Made by a program: the position numbers and the translations under genes. A stretch of 64,000 nt of DNA. Origin: Neisseria mucosa. GTDB taxonomy: Bacteria; Pseudomonadota; Gammaproteobacteria; Burkholderiales; Neisseriaceae. This document shows positions 1 to 8,447 of this stretch, piece after piece; position 1 is the stretch's first letter, and the number at the start of each line of letters is the position of its first letter. The stretch lies in the NCBI GenBank assembly GCA_003028315.1, contig CP028150.1, positions 496,001 through 560,000 of the forward strand, read 5' to 3'. Below the pieces are notes generated by a model. It did no database searches and was not told where the DNA came from. It worked only from the letters and a program-made list of their open reading frames with translations.

Positions 1-824
1 AGACGGGGTGCGGTTTTTTCGAGCATTTCCTTCACCATTTCACTGTTAGCATTACGGCTCATGGCGTAGGCGACGATTTCTCGGTTGAACAAGTCCAATA
101 TCGGCGAGAGGTACAGTTTGCCGTCCTTTCCTTTGAGTTCGGTCACGTCTGTCAGCCATTTTTCGTTGGGCTTTTTGGCTGTGAACCGACGTTTGAGGAG
201 GTGTTCCGATATTTCGCCCATGGCGGGATGGCGGTAGGCTTTTTTCGCCCGTATGAGGGCTTTCAGTCCTAGCTGCCTCATCAGCCGCACTGCTTTTTTG
301 CGGTTCCAACCCAATGCTGCGGCAATGCGCCTTTGTCCGTAGCGTCCTTTATGCTGTTCGTAGATTTCGGCGATAAGGGCTTTGTCGGCTGCGTCGGGGT
401 CGGGCCGGTCTTGACGGTGGTAGTAAAAGCTGCTTTTGGGCAGGTTTGCGATGTGCAGCAGGTATTTGAGCGGGTGTTGCGCCCTCAGTGTTTGGACGGT
501 TTGGCTTTGTCCTTTTCGGTCCGCTTTTGGCTGAGGGCTTTTAACTCCTTTAGGTAGGCGACCTCTGCGCGCATATAGCACAACTCTTCGATAAGCTCTG
601 CCTGTGTTTTTTCTTGGTCGGGTTTATCTGCGATGAAGGGGTTTTTGCGGTGTTGGGGCATGGTTTTGGATTGGGGATGTTCGAGTGCGCCGATACCGCC
701 TTCTTGATAGGCGCGTATCCATCGTCTCAGGTGGGTTCGGGAAATGCCGTAGTGGTCTGCAGTACGCTGTTGGCTGCGTATATGCAGATAGTGGAGTACG
801 GCTTGGTATTTGAAGTGTAATGTA
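1..824 (-). pseudogene. IS3-family transposase orfA/orfB, copy 1, interrupted
   Basis: By alignment with the copy at 29-30 kb, orfB occupies 1 to about 581 and orfA about 485-824 on the minus strand. The IS630 insertion falls after the fourth codon of orfA (M-S-K-Y), so the start codon is now some 900 bp away on the other side of the insert. This copy should therefore be unable to make transposase from its own start. The orfB catalytic region is only partly inside the window. Confidence 0.8.
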
Positions 825-1725
825 TAGTCAATTAAAAATAAAATAGTACAATACTCAACTTTGAAGGTTTAACCATGGCATACTCTGCGGACTTAAGAAA
901 CAAAGCTTTAAACTATTACGAACAATGCAAAAACATCAGCCAAACCGCAGCAACATTTAACTTGTCAAGAAACACGCTTTACCTGTGGATTCGCCTTAAA
1001 AAACAAACAGGCAGCCTAAAACATCAAGTTACCGGTCTAAATGCCGTCAAATTGGATAGGCAAAAACTGGCTCAATATGTTGGGCAACACCCGGATGCCT
1101 ATCTGCATGAAATCGCCAAACATTTTGATTGTACGCCAGCCGCCGTTTGCTATGCACTCAAACAGATGGGAATGACGCGCAAAAAAAGACCACCACTTAC
1201 AAAGAACAAGATCCGGCCAAAGTAACGCATTATTTGACACAGCTGGCCGAATTTTCCGACTACCAACGTGTTTATTTGGATGAAACAGGATTTGACCGCT
1301 ACCTGTTCCGTCCCTATGCCCGCAGCCAGAAAGGGCAAATAGTGAAAGCGCAGATAAGTGGAAAAAGATACCGACGCTTATCTCTGGTGTCCGCACAAGT
1401 CGGCAACCGGCTGATTGCTCCGATGGTTTATCAAAATACGATGACCGGAGTCTTTTTTGAAGCGTGGTTTCAGCAATGCCTACTGCCCGCATTGACTCAA
1501 AAATCGGTGATTATTTTAGATAATGCACGATTTCACCGTATGGGTGTTTTACGGGAAATGGCGGAAAAATGGGGACATAAGGTATTGCCTCTTGCACCTT
1601 ATTCACCTGAGCTCAACCCGATTGAGAAGGTGTGGGCAAATATTAAGCGGTATCTGCGAACCGTATTGTCTGATTACGCCCGATTTGACGATGCGCTACT
1701 GTCCTATTTTGATTTTAATTAACTA
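825..1725 (+). mobile_element. IS630-family insertion sequence
   Basis: This 901-bp element has terminal inverted repeats starting TAGTCAATTAAAA on the left and TAGTTAATTAAAA (rc) on the right. It is flanked by a duplicated TA (823-824 and 1726-1727), the hallmark target of the IS630/Tc1 superfamily. Removing the element and one TA restores the IS3 sequence seen at 30171-30185. Confidence 0.93.
875..1722 (+). CDS. IS630-family transposase (orfA/orfB, -1 frameshift)
   Basis: DDE transposase that cuts and joins the element ends. The first frame (875-1225) carries the N-terminal helix-turn-helix half. The second frame (ending 1722) carries the catalytic half with D in YLDETGF, D in ILDNARFH and E in NPIEKVW. 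The frames join at an A7 run (1181-1187): a -1 slip there gives one product of about 282 residues reading RKKKTTTYKEQD across the junction. Two-frame organisation with a slippery A-run is common in this family, so I read it as programmed frameshifting, not decay. Start ATG at 875 follows a GAAGG motif. Confidence 0.88.
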
Positions 1726-1844
1726 TATATTTGCTCATAAAAAAACTGCACCTTGTGAGTTGGAGGGGATGTCCAACTTTTGGGGTGCAGTTCAAACTCG
1801 GATTTAAAGTTTTCAGACGACCTTTTATTGAATTGCCACTTTAT

Positions 1845-3032
1845 TCAGCGATACAGGGAAACGATGGTTTCAGCGGCTTTGACGCAGCTGTCGACATCGG
1901 CGACCAAGGCGATGCGGACGTAGCCTTCACCGGGGTTGCCCCATTCGGTATCGCGGGCGAGGAAGCGGCCGGGGAGGACTTGGATGGCGGCTTTTTGCCA
2001 GAGGTTTTTGGCAAATGCCAAATCGTCGCCATCGGGGACTTTCAGCCAGATGTAGAATGATGCGTCGGGCAGTTTGACATCGAATGCCTGCTGCAAAATG
2101 GGGATGACGCGATCGAATTTTTCCTGGTATAGGCGGCGGTTGGCAATGACGTGTTCTTCGTCGTTCCACGCGGCGATGCTGGCGCGTTGGACGGGGATGC
2201 TCATCGCGCTGCCGTGGTAGGTGCGGTAGAGCAGGAAGTTTTTAAGCAATTCGGCATCGCCTGCGACAAAGCCGGAGCGCAGTCCGGGAACGTTGGAACG
2301 TTTGGAGAGGCTGGTGAACATAACGATATTGCGGTTGCCGCGTCCTAATTGCGCTGCCGCCTGTAAGCCGCCTATGGGTTTGTTGCCGTCGAAATAGATT
2401 TCGGAATAACATTCGTCGGAAGCGATGATGAAACCGTATTTGTCTTGCAGATCAAAGATTTCTTGCCAGTCTTCCAGTTGCAGGACGCTGCCGCTGGGGT
2501 TGTTGGGCGAACAGACGAACATGACTTTGGTGCGTTGCCATACGTCTCCGGTGATGCTTTTCCAATCGGGCTTGAAGGACGGGGCAGGGCAGTTGGCAAA
2601 ACGGATTTCGCCGCCGCCGAGGATGGCTGCGCCTTCGTAGATTTGGTAGAACGGGTTGGGGCTGAGGATGACGGGTTTGAGGTCGTCTGAAGCGGGGTTT
2701 AAGACGGTTTGAACGAAGGAAAACAAGGCTTCGCGGCTGCCGAGTACGGGCAGGACTTCTGTATCGGGGTTGACGGTCAGTCCGTCGTAACGGCGGCGCA
2801 GCCAGTCGGCACAGGCCTGACGCAGCTCGGGCAGACCTGCTGTCAGGGGGTATTTTTCCAGTTCGTGCAGCGAGGCGGTCAGCGCATTGGTGATGACTTC
2901 GGGGGTAGGGTGTTTCGGTTCGCCGATGTGAAGGTGGACGGGGGTGACACCTTCGGGAGGATTAACGCCCTGCATGGCTTCGCGCAGGCGGGCAAACGGA
3001 TAGGGTTGGAGCTGGTCGAGTAGTGGGTTCAT
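1845..3032 (-). CDS. dapC: N-succinyldiaminopimelate aminotransferase
   Basis: A 395-residue class I/II PLP-dependent aminotransferase. It converts N-succinyl-2-amino-6-ketopimelate to succinyl-diaminopimelate with glutamate as donor, in the lysine and peptidoglycan-precursor pathway in the cytoplasm. The PLP lysine is K244 in the SLSKRSN motif, the pyridine-ring aspartate is D206 in SDECYSE, and the CSPNNPSG loop precedes them. The start ATG at 3032 gives the expected N-terminus (MNPLLDQLQPYPF). A copy of the uptake sequence inside the gene encodes SDDLKP near residue 116. The gene is monocistronic and bounded by IS DNA on the right-strand side. dapC rather than a general aspartate aminotransferase is assigned from the overall sequence. 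Confidence 0.85.
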   Translation of the reverse strand: MNPLLDQLQPYPFARLREAMQGVNPPEGVTPVHLHIGEPKHPTPEVITNALTASLHELEKYPLTAGLPELRQACADWLRRRYDGLTVNPDTEVLPVLGSREALFSFVQTVLNPASDDLKPVILSPNPFYQIYEGAAILGGGEIRFANCPAPSFKPDWKSITGDVWQRTKVMFVCSPNNPSGSVLQLEDWQEIFDLQDKYGFIIASDECYSEIYFDGNKPIGGLQAAAQLGRGNRNIVMFTSLSKRSNVPGLRSGFVAGDAELLKNFLLYRTYHGSAMSIPVQRASIAAWNDEEHVIANRRLYQEKFDRVIPILQQAFDVKLPDASFYIWLKVPDGDDLAFAKNLWQKAAIQVLPGRFLARDTEWGNPGEGYVRIALVADVDSCVKAAETIVSLYR

Positions 3033-3125
3033 GGGTGTTCCAAATGTCTATCGAGACGGTCATCTTAGCATTTTTTATGCGGATTTTGTTGACAATGTGT
3101 GCAGGAAAAGGGAGGCAGCGTTGGG

Positions 3126-3163
3126 AAAAGGTCGTCTGAAAATCGGTTTCAGACGACCTTTTT
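3126..3163. terminator. DUS inverted-pair hairpin
   Basis: AAAAGGTCGTCTGAAA and its reverse complement are separated by only a few bases. The stem ends in A/T runs on both sides, so it can act as a bidirectional intrinsic terminator and as two uptake sequences. Confidence 0.75.
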
Positions 3164-3189
3164 AAGCATCATGCGATTTGCAGGCAAGA

Positions 3190-3257
3190 TATAGTGGATT
3201 AACTTTAAACCAGTATGGCGTTGCCTCGCCTTGTCCTGGTTTAAAGTTAATCCACTA
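3190..3257. repeat. Correia-type element, short internal-deletion form (68 bp)
   Basis: Ends are TATAGTGGATTAACTTTAAA and its inverted copy finishing TAATCCACTA. Compared with the 157-bp copy at 25233-25389 most of the core is missing. Correia elements are small non-autonomous neisserial repeats that can carry promoter or integration-host-factor sites. Confidence 0.85.
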
Positions 3258-3310
3258 AAAAAGGGCATATTGAAATATGCCCTTTTTTAGCGTTCATCTG
3301 CGGATATGAA

Positions 3311-4480
3311 TTATTTAGCTGCTGCGGGAAGAGCGCCGTTGAGCAGATATTGGATGGTTTCTTGCACCGTGCGGATGGCGTTGCCAAACGGTAGCGGGTC
3401 TTTACCTCGGAAAAACAAGCCCTTATCGACTTCGCCACGGAAAGCGGCAGAGAGTTGGATATCAATGCAGAATTGTCCGGCTTTTGCCAAACCGTCGCGC
3501 AGGCCGCAGCTGGTCAGACAGTTCAAGCCTTGCGTACAGCGGCGCGGGTCGGCTTTGGCATTGGCTTGCAGCTTGGATTCGCGCTTGATGTAGCTGTCTA
3601 GGAATTTGGTGCGCACACCGCGTGCGGGCAGTCCGGCGACGGACATAAATTCGACAACATGCTCGGTTTCTGCGCCTGCCAGCGTTTTTTTGAAGTTGAT
3701 GTGGGCATCGCCTTCTTCGGTAACCGCAAACGCCGTGCCGATTTGGACGGCGGATGCGCCCCAGTTTTTCAGCGCGGTTTTGACTTTTTCAAAGTTCGCC
3801 ATGCCACCGGCGAGGATGAGCGGGATTTTTTCACTTTCAAGACCTAAGTTCTTGAATACTTCGAAAGTTTCTTCGATGACGCGTTTGAATTCAAACTTGG
3901 CATCGTTCACACCTGCCACGCTTGCCGCGCCCAAGTGTCCGGCAGCGTGTGCGGGATGTTCGATAACGATGGCGTCGGGCAAAACACCTTTTTTCATCCA
4001 GCGTTTCAATACGATGCCGATACCGCGCGATTCGGACAAAATCGGGAACAGGGCGACATCTTTGTGATAACCCTCGGTCATTTCGGGCAAATCCAGCGGC
4101 AATCCCGCGCCCATCACAATCGCGTCCGCACCCGATTCGCAGGCTTGGCGGACATAGGCGGCGTGGTCTTTGACGGCCTTCATGACGTTGACGGCAATCA
4201 TGCCTTTGCCGTTTGCGTCGGCTTTGGCTTTTTGGATTTCACGGTCAAGCGCGGTACAGTTGAGTCGGGTGTATTTTTCTTCACTCGGGTTGATTTTGGA
4301 TTCGGCGAGCAGGTCGTCATGCAGGTGGCGCAAATCGACGCTGGCAATCGTGCCGACACCGTTTTCGCGGGCGACCGCGCTGGAGAGTTTCGATGCGGAA
4401 ACGCCCACGCCCATCCCGCCTTGGACGACGGGAATCAATGATTTGCCTCGGATGTGCAATGGGTCGAAGTTGTTTTGCAT
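3311..4480 (-). CDS. nitronate monooxygenase (2-nitropropane dioxygenase family)
   Basis: A 389-residue FMN-dependent TIM-barrel enzyme of the NMO/NPD family, predicted to oxidise alkyl nitronates (toxic nitro compounds such as propionate 3-nitronate) in the cytoplasm. Visible family features are the N-terminal PVVQGGMGVGVS loop, the HPAHAAGHLG segment holding the histidines used as general base, and the FMN phosphate-binding stretches LILAGGMAN and AVQIGTAF. The C-terminal third carries a CTQGLNCLTSCG cysteine cluster seen in one NMO subgroup. It stands alone between uptake-sequence hairpins. Physiological substrate is unknown; class assignment is firm, exact activity is inference. Confidence 0.82.
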   Translation of the reverse strand: MQNNFDPLHIRGKSLIPVVQGGMGVGVSASKLSSAVARENGVGTIASVDLRHLHDDLLAESKINPSEEKYTRLNCTALDREIQKAKADANGKGMIAVNVMKAVKDHAAYVRQACESGADAIVMGAGLPLDLPEMTEGYHKDVALFPILSESRGIGIVLKRWMKKGVLPDAIVIEHPAHAAGHLGAASVAGVNDAKFEFKRVIEETFEVFKNLGLESEKIPLILAGGMANFEKVKTALKNWGASAVQIGTAFAVTEEGDAHINFKKTLAGAETEHVVEFMSVAGLPARGVRTKFLDSYIKRESKLQANAKADPRRCTQGLNCLTSCGLRDGLAKAGQFCIDIQLSAAFRGEVDKGLFFRGKDPLPFGNAIRTVQETIQYLLNGALPAAAK

Positions 4481-4800
4481 GTATGGGTTCCTTGATGGTT
4501 GCGGGTGGTGTTTTTAATAGACGGTATCTGTATCGAGGTTGCTTTTATCGGCTAAATGACGCCTGTTTTAAGATTTTAGGAATTATACTCTAATCAAATA
4601 GGAAATTAGAGTTTTAATACAGTTTCTTTGTTAAAATAATCTTAATATATTGTTAATTAAGAAATTATTGTTTTGAGTGTTGGCGGTGTGCTGCGGCATT
4701 TTTGGGACGAATGTGTCGCTTAAAAATCGAAAAGGTCGTCTGAAAACCTGATTGGGCGTTTTCAGACGACCTTTGCTTTGCCGGTAACGGTTCGGGCTGC
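4481..4800. other. Intergenic region, AT-rich
   Basis: About 320 bp between the nitronate monooxygenase start and the aldose epimerase stop. It holds an AT-rich stretch (4560-4680), presumably the promoter region of the minus-strand oxygenase gene, and the uptake-sequence hairpin at 4730-4774. No ORF is supported. Confidence 0.6.
4730..4774. terminator. DUS inverted-pair hairpin
   Basis: AAAAGGTCGTCTGAAAAC pairs with its reverse complement across a loop of about 10 bases. It lies just past the stop of the aldose epimerase gene. Confidence 0.72.
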
Positions 4801-5727
4801 TTACGGACGGTTGGCTGCGATATGGTAGCGCGTTTCAAATGCGGCTTCTTCTCCCGCGTCCAGCTTGATTAACCCTAAGCCGTTGTTGAAACAGTCGGGT
4901 GCGCCGCTGAGGTTTTCGATGGCGATGGTGTCGCGGGTCGATGGGGTGAAGATTTGCAGGTAGGGATAGGATGCGTCGGGGTAAATGCTCAGGGTCAGTC
5001 CTTTGCCTGAAAGCGTGCAGGCGGCGGGCTTTTGGCGTGCCAAGACAAAGCTGTTGTCCAATTCGATGCCTGCCAAGCTTGAGGTCGTCTGAAAACGGGT
5101 GTCGTCGATCATGCTGCCGTCGGGAACCAAATCGGCATCGAAGCCCAAGCGTTTGCTGCTGTCGATTTCCAGCGACCAATCGTCGGTTTTGCCGCCGAGT
5201 GTGAAATAGGGGTGCCAGCCGTCTGCGAGCGGCATGGCGGTCGTGCCTTGGTTGCGGACGGTAGAGCGGATGCTTAAGCCGTCTGCGCTGAGGAGGTAGC
5301 GGACGGTCAGGCTGAAGGGGAAGGGATAGCCGCTGTCGTCTTGTGCGTAATCTGCGCGGATTTCGACTTCGGCGGATTGGCCGTCGGCATGGCTGTTGAC
5401 GAGGGTAAACTCGCGGTCATACATCAAACCGTGTGCCGCGTGTTCGGCGAGTTTGAATTTGCCGCACTGATACGCTTTGCCGTCAAAGTTGTATTTGCCG
5501 TGGCGCAGGCGGCAGGCGTACGGGCTGAGCTTGCCGCTGCGGAACCATTCGGTCAGGCTCTCGCGGGCGTGTTGCGGGGTGTCGTAGGCTTTGATGATGT
5601 TGAACCATGTGCCGTCGGGGCGGCGGATTTCGTAGCGGTTGAGCAGCCCGCCGTAGAGATAAATTTCCGCACGCAAATCGGCTGAGGCGAGCAGCAGGCG
5701 GTCGTTGTCGGTTTTGAGTGTGAACAT
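4801..5727 (-). CDS. Aldose 1-epimerase (mutarotase) family protein
   Basis: A 308-residue galactose mutarotase-like beta-sandwich protein that interconverts alpha and beta anomers of aldoses. Candidate catalytic residues are H99 in AAHGLMYDRE, H172 in DGWHPYF and E271 in AIENLSGAPD, matching the His/His/Glu set of the family. The last motif (AGAPDCFNNGxGL type) is typical of the proteobacterial branch. No signal peptide is seen, so it is cytoplasmic. Start ATG at 5727 follows an AGGAG-like motif. An uptake sequence inside the gene encodes FQTT near residue 212. Whether it acts on galactose or on a glucose-6-phosphate-like sugar cannot be told. Confidence 0.8.
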   Translation of the reverse strand: MFTLKTDNDRLLLASADLRAEIYLYGGLLNRYEIRRPDGTWFNIIKAYDTPQHARESLTEWFRSGKLSPYACRLRHGKYNFDGKAYQCGKFKLAEHAAHGLMYDREFTLVNSHADGQSAEVEIRADYAQDDSGYPFPFSLTVRYLLSADGLSIRSTVRNQGTTAMPLADGWHPYFTLGGKTDDWSLEIDSSKRLGFDADLVPDGSMIDDTRFQTTSSLAGIELDNSFVLARQKPAACTLSGKGLTLSIYPDASYPYLQIFTPSTRDTIAIENLSGAPDCFNNGLGLIKLDAGEEAAFETRYHIAANRP

Positions 5728-5763
5728 GAAGCGGCTCCTGATGGTGGTTGAGGCAGGGTGTAT

Positions 5764-5797
5764 AAAAGGTCGTCTGAAAAGTTTTCAGACGACCTTT
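5764..5797. terminator. DUS inverted-pair hairpin
   Basis: AAAAGGTCGTCTGAAAA and its complement are almost back-to-back, between the start of the aldose epimerase gene and the stop of rluB. It fits a terminator for rluB. Confidence 0.75.
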
Positions 5798-5801
5798 GCG
5801 G

Positions 5802-6851
5802 TCAGGATTTCTTCCGGCGGCGTTCGCCCGGCAGCAGCATGTCCGCCCATTTGATGATGTTGGCGACTTCGGCGGGGTTGAGTTCGTAGAACTGTCCGCG
5901 TTTGAGGCGGTTGGGCAGGCCGATGGGGCCGAAGCCGACACGCACGAGGCGGCTGACGGTGAGACCTTGGCTTTCGAATATGCGGCGTACTTCGCGGTTG
6001 CGGCCTTCTTTAATTACAACGTTGTACCATTTGTTTGCGCCTTCGCCGCCTTGTTCGTAGATGCGTTCGACTTTTGCCAAGCCGTCTTCGAGCATCACGC
6101 CTTCTTCGGTGAGACTGCGCATTTGTTCGGTGGTCAGCCCGCCCAGTACGCGCACGGCGTATTCGCGTTCAACTTCGAAGCTGGGGTGGGCGAAACGTTG
6201 GACGAGTTCGCCGGAGGTGGTCAGGATGAGCAGGCCGCTGGTGTTGATGTCCAAGCGTCCGATGGCGACCCAGCGGCTGCTGGCGGCCTGCGGCAGGCGG
6301 TCGAAGATGCTGACGCGGCCTTGTGGGTCGTCGCGGGAGACGATTTCGCCTTCTTGTTTGTAATACAGGATGATGCGCGGCAGGCGGTCTGCCCATTTGA
6401 GTTTGATGATGCTGCCTTTGACGGTAACGTGGTCGTCGGGGGTGACTTTGTCGCCCAGTTGCGCGGTTTTGCCGTTGACCGTTACCCAGCCGTTGTTAAT
6501 CCATTCTTCCATTTCGCGGCGTGAACCGACGCCGGACGCGGCAAGCACTTTTTGCAGGCGTTCGGGTTCCATGCGCGACAGGTCGCTGCGGCGCTCTTTC
6601 AAATCGCGCGCGCGTTCCATGATTTTTTGGTTGGGGTTGCGCACGACGAGTTTTCTGGCTTTGGCGGCGCGCTGTTTGGGGGCGTTTTGCGGCTTGAGGT
6701 CGTCTGAAACTTTTTGTCCGTAAGGTTTGGAAGCGGTTTTGCGCGTTTCGTCTTTGGGACGGGCTTTGCTTTTGAAAGGTTTGGCGGTTTTCTTGGCAGA
6801 CGGGGCTGCGCCGTCGCGCCATTGGCGTTTGCTGGTGGGTTGCTTGGACAT
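5802..6851 (-). CDS. rluB: 23S rRNA pseudouridine synthase RluB
   Basis: A 349-residue RsuA/RluB-type pseudouridine synthase, expected to modify a uridine near the peptidyl-transferase region of 23S rRNA. Residues 1-90 form a lysine/arginine-rich extension. An S4 RNA-binding domain follows (about 94-140, MEPERLQKVLAASGVGSRRE), then the synthase domain with catalytic D201 in the AIGRLDINTSG motif and the family loop EGRNREVRRIFE. The extension carries an uptake sequence encoding SDDLK near residue 50. Start ATG at 6851 follows GGAG. RluB is preferred over RsuA or RluE because of the S4 domain and overall sequence. Confidence 0.86.
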   Translation of the reverse strand: MSKQPTSKRQWRDGAAPSAKKTAKPFKSKARPKDETRKTASKPYGQKVSDDLKPQNAPKQRAAKARKLVVRNPNQKIMERARDLKERRSDLSRMEPERLQKVLAASGVGSRREMEEWINNGWVTVNGKTAQLGDKVTPDDHVTVKGSIIKLKWADRLPRIILYYKQEGEIVSRDDPQGRVSIFDRLPQAASSRWVAIGRLDINTSGLLILTTSGELVQRFAHPSFEVEREYAVRVLGGLTTEQMRSLTEEGVMLEDGLAKVERIYEQGGEGANKWYNVVIKEGRNREVRRIFESQGLTVSRLVRVGFGPIGLPNRLKRGQFYELNPAEVANIIKWADMLLPGERRRKKS

Positions 6852-6962
6852 GGGATTCTCCTAACGCGTTTGATGGCAGCGGGTTGAATTTGAGCAAGTC
6901 AAATTCAACCCGCTGTGGAAAACGGTTCTTCTGCGGCGGTGGCGGCAGGATAAGTTACGGAT

Positions 6963-7028
6963 AAAAGGTCGCCTGAAACGAATGAAACGAGTTTTGCTAA
7001 AACGTTTTTATATTTCAGACGACCTTTT
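6963..7028. terminator. DUS inverted pair with one variant half
   Basis: AAAAGGTCGCCTGAAA (one base off the usual dialect) and TTTCAGACGACCTTTT flank about 30 bases. It lies downstream of pdxH (minus strand). Confidence 0.55.
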
Positions 7029-7073
7029 GCTGGAGTCGGAATTTTACCCTATCGGCTTGAAGCTGTGGAAAGT

Positions 7074-7706
7074 TTAAGGCGACAGCCGCTCGCGTATCCA
7101 GTTGCCGTCAACCAAACGGTATTGGATGCGGTCGTGCAGGCGGCTGGGGCGGCCCTGCCAGAATTCGATGCGGTCGGGAATGACGAGATAGCCGCCCCAA
7201 TGCGGTGGGCGCGGGACGTGCAGCGGGTGTTTCGCGCCTACGGCAGCGGCTTTGGCAACCAACATCGCTTTGCTCGACAACACTTCGCTTTGCGCGCTTG
7301 CCCATGCACCGATACGGCTGGTGTAGGGGCGGCTGTCGAAATATTCGTCCGAAGCGGCGGCATCCAGTTTTTCGATGCGTCCTTCAACGCGCACCTGCCG
7401 CTCCAGCTCCGGCCAGAAAAACGTCATGGCGGCAAACGGATGCGCGTCAAACGAGCGTCCTTTGCGGCTTAAGTAATTGCTGAAAAACACAAATCCCTGC
7501 GGATTGACTTCTTTCAGCAGCACCATGCGGCTGTTCGGCCTGCCGTCTTCGCCCACCGAGGCGACGTTGACGGCGGTCGGCTCGTTGACTTGCGAATGAA
7601 TCGCCTCGTTCAGCCATTGCTCGAACTGGACAATCGGGTCAGCATAGCATTCCGATTCCGACAGTTCGCGCTTGCTGTAATCTTCGCGGATATTGTGCAA
7701 ATCCAT
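7074..7706 (-). CDS. pdxH: Pyridoxamine 5'-phosphate oxidase
   Basis: A 210-residue FMN-dependent oxidase that makes pyridoxal 5'-phosphate from pyridoxine- or pyridoxamine-phosphate (vitamin B6 pathway, cytoplasmic homodimer). Family signatures are present throughout: RMVLLKEVNPQGFVFFSNY, the FMN-contact stretch AMTFFWPELERQVRVEGR, SRIGAWASAQS, and the C-terminal RLHDRIQYRL and NWIRERLSP. Length equals the usual 205-220 residues. It is transcribed away from dut, and the 120-bp gap between the two starts should hold both promoters. Confidence 0.95.
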   Translation of the reverse strand: MDLHNIREDYSKRELSESECYADPIVQFEQWLNEAIHSQVNEPTAVNVASVGEDGRPNSRMVLLKEVNPQGFVFFSNYLSRKGRSFDAHPFAAMTFFWPELERQVRVEGRIEKLDAAASDEYFDSRPYTSRIGAWASAQSEVLSSKAMLVAKAAAVGAKHPLHVPRPPHWGGYLVIPDRIEFWQGRPSRLHDRIQYRLVDGNWIRERLSP

Positions 7707-7828
7707 GATGTCCTCCGATACTCAAGTTTGTTTGAATGAATCATACCCCGTTTTTTCAGACGACTCCAACGATAGGGAGGGGGAATATGTGTATAATCCG
7801 CGTCAAATCAAATGAAACGGAAAAAATC

Positions 7829-8281
7829 ATGCAAACCGAAGTCGAACTGAAAATCCTCAATCCGAAAATGGCGGACAAACTGCCCGCCTACGCCACGCCG
7901 GGTTCCGCCGGACTGGACTTGCGCGCCTGTCTGGACGAAGCCGTTACCCTGCAACCGGGCGGTACTTATCTCGTTCCGACCGGTCTGGCGGTTCACCTTG
8001 CCAATCCCGACTACGCCGCCGTTTTGCTGCCGCGTTCCGGCCTGGGACACAAACACGGCATCGTCTTGGGCAACTTGGTCGGACTGATCGACTCGGACTA
8101 TCAGGGCGAACTCAAAGTCTCCGTGTGGAACAGGGGCAAAGAAGCGTTTACCATCGAGCCGATGGAACGCATCGCGCAAATGGTCATCGTCCCCGTCGTC
8201 CAAGCCTCGTTTAAAGTCGTGGACGAATTTGCCGCCAGCGAACGCGGCGAAGGCGGCTTCGGCAGCACGGGCAAAGCCTAA
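7829..8281 (+). CDS. dut: Deoxyuridine 5'-triphosphate nucleotidohydrolase (dUTPase)
   Basis: A 150-residue trimeric dUTPase that hydrolyses dUTP to dUMP plus pyrophosphate, keeping uracil out of DNA and feeding thymidylate synthesis. The family motifs are visible: motif 1 PGSAGLDLRA (24-33), motif 2 PRSGLG (68-73), motif 3 GLIDSDYQGELKV (85-97), motif 4 ERIAQMVIVPV and the C-terminal motif 5 RGEGGFGSTG. The ATG at 7829 was chosen over the in-frame ATG at 7736 because it gives the standard N-terminus MQTEVELKIL; the upstream extension is not family-like. Confidence 0.95.
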   Translation: MQTEVELKILNPKMADKLPAYATPGSAGLDLRACLDEAVTLQPGGTYLVPTGLAVHLANPDYAAVLLPRSGLGHKHGIVLGNLVGLIDSDYQGELKVSVWNRGKEAFTIEPMERIAQMVIVPVVQASFKVVDEFAASERGEGGFGSTGKA

Positions 8282-8298
8282 ACCGTCTGTTCACATAC

Positions 8299-8344
8299 AA
8301 AGGTCGTCTGAAAACTTGCAATGCCGGTTTTCAGACGACCTTTT
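8299..8344. terminator. DUS inverted-pair hairpin after dut
   Basis: AAAGGTCGTCTGAAAAC is followed after a short loop by its reverse complement and a T-run, 17 bp after the dut stop. Confidence 0.78.
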
Positions 8345-8369
8345 GCCGTATTTGTATTGCAGGCTGAAA

Positions 8370-8398
8370 TTGATAGAACATACAGTATTGGTTACAAT
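8370..8398 (+). promoter_or_regulatory. Putative sigma-70 promoter of the nucleobase permease
   Basis: TTGATA (8370-8375), a 17-bp spacer, then TACAAT (8393-8398), about 50 bp before the permease start. Match is good but not tested. Confidence 0.5.
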
Positions 8399-8447
8399 TT
8401 CGTTTCTTAAATTTTTTTAACGTTTGACAACGGATAGAAAGACTGCG

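Larger units (their letters stand above)
1..1794 (-). mobile_element. IS3-family element, copy 1 (left end outside window, split by IS630)
   Basis: The sequence matches the complete copy at 28997-30243 with no net insertion or deletion: position 1 here corresponds to 29353 there. The right inverted repeat ends at 1794 (rc TGAACTGCACCCCAAAAG). The element is interrupted by an IS630-family insertion at 825-1725. The 3' end of orfB lies beyond the left edge of the window. Confidence 0.9.
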
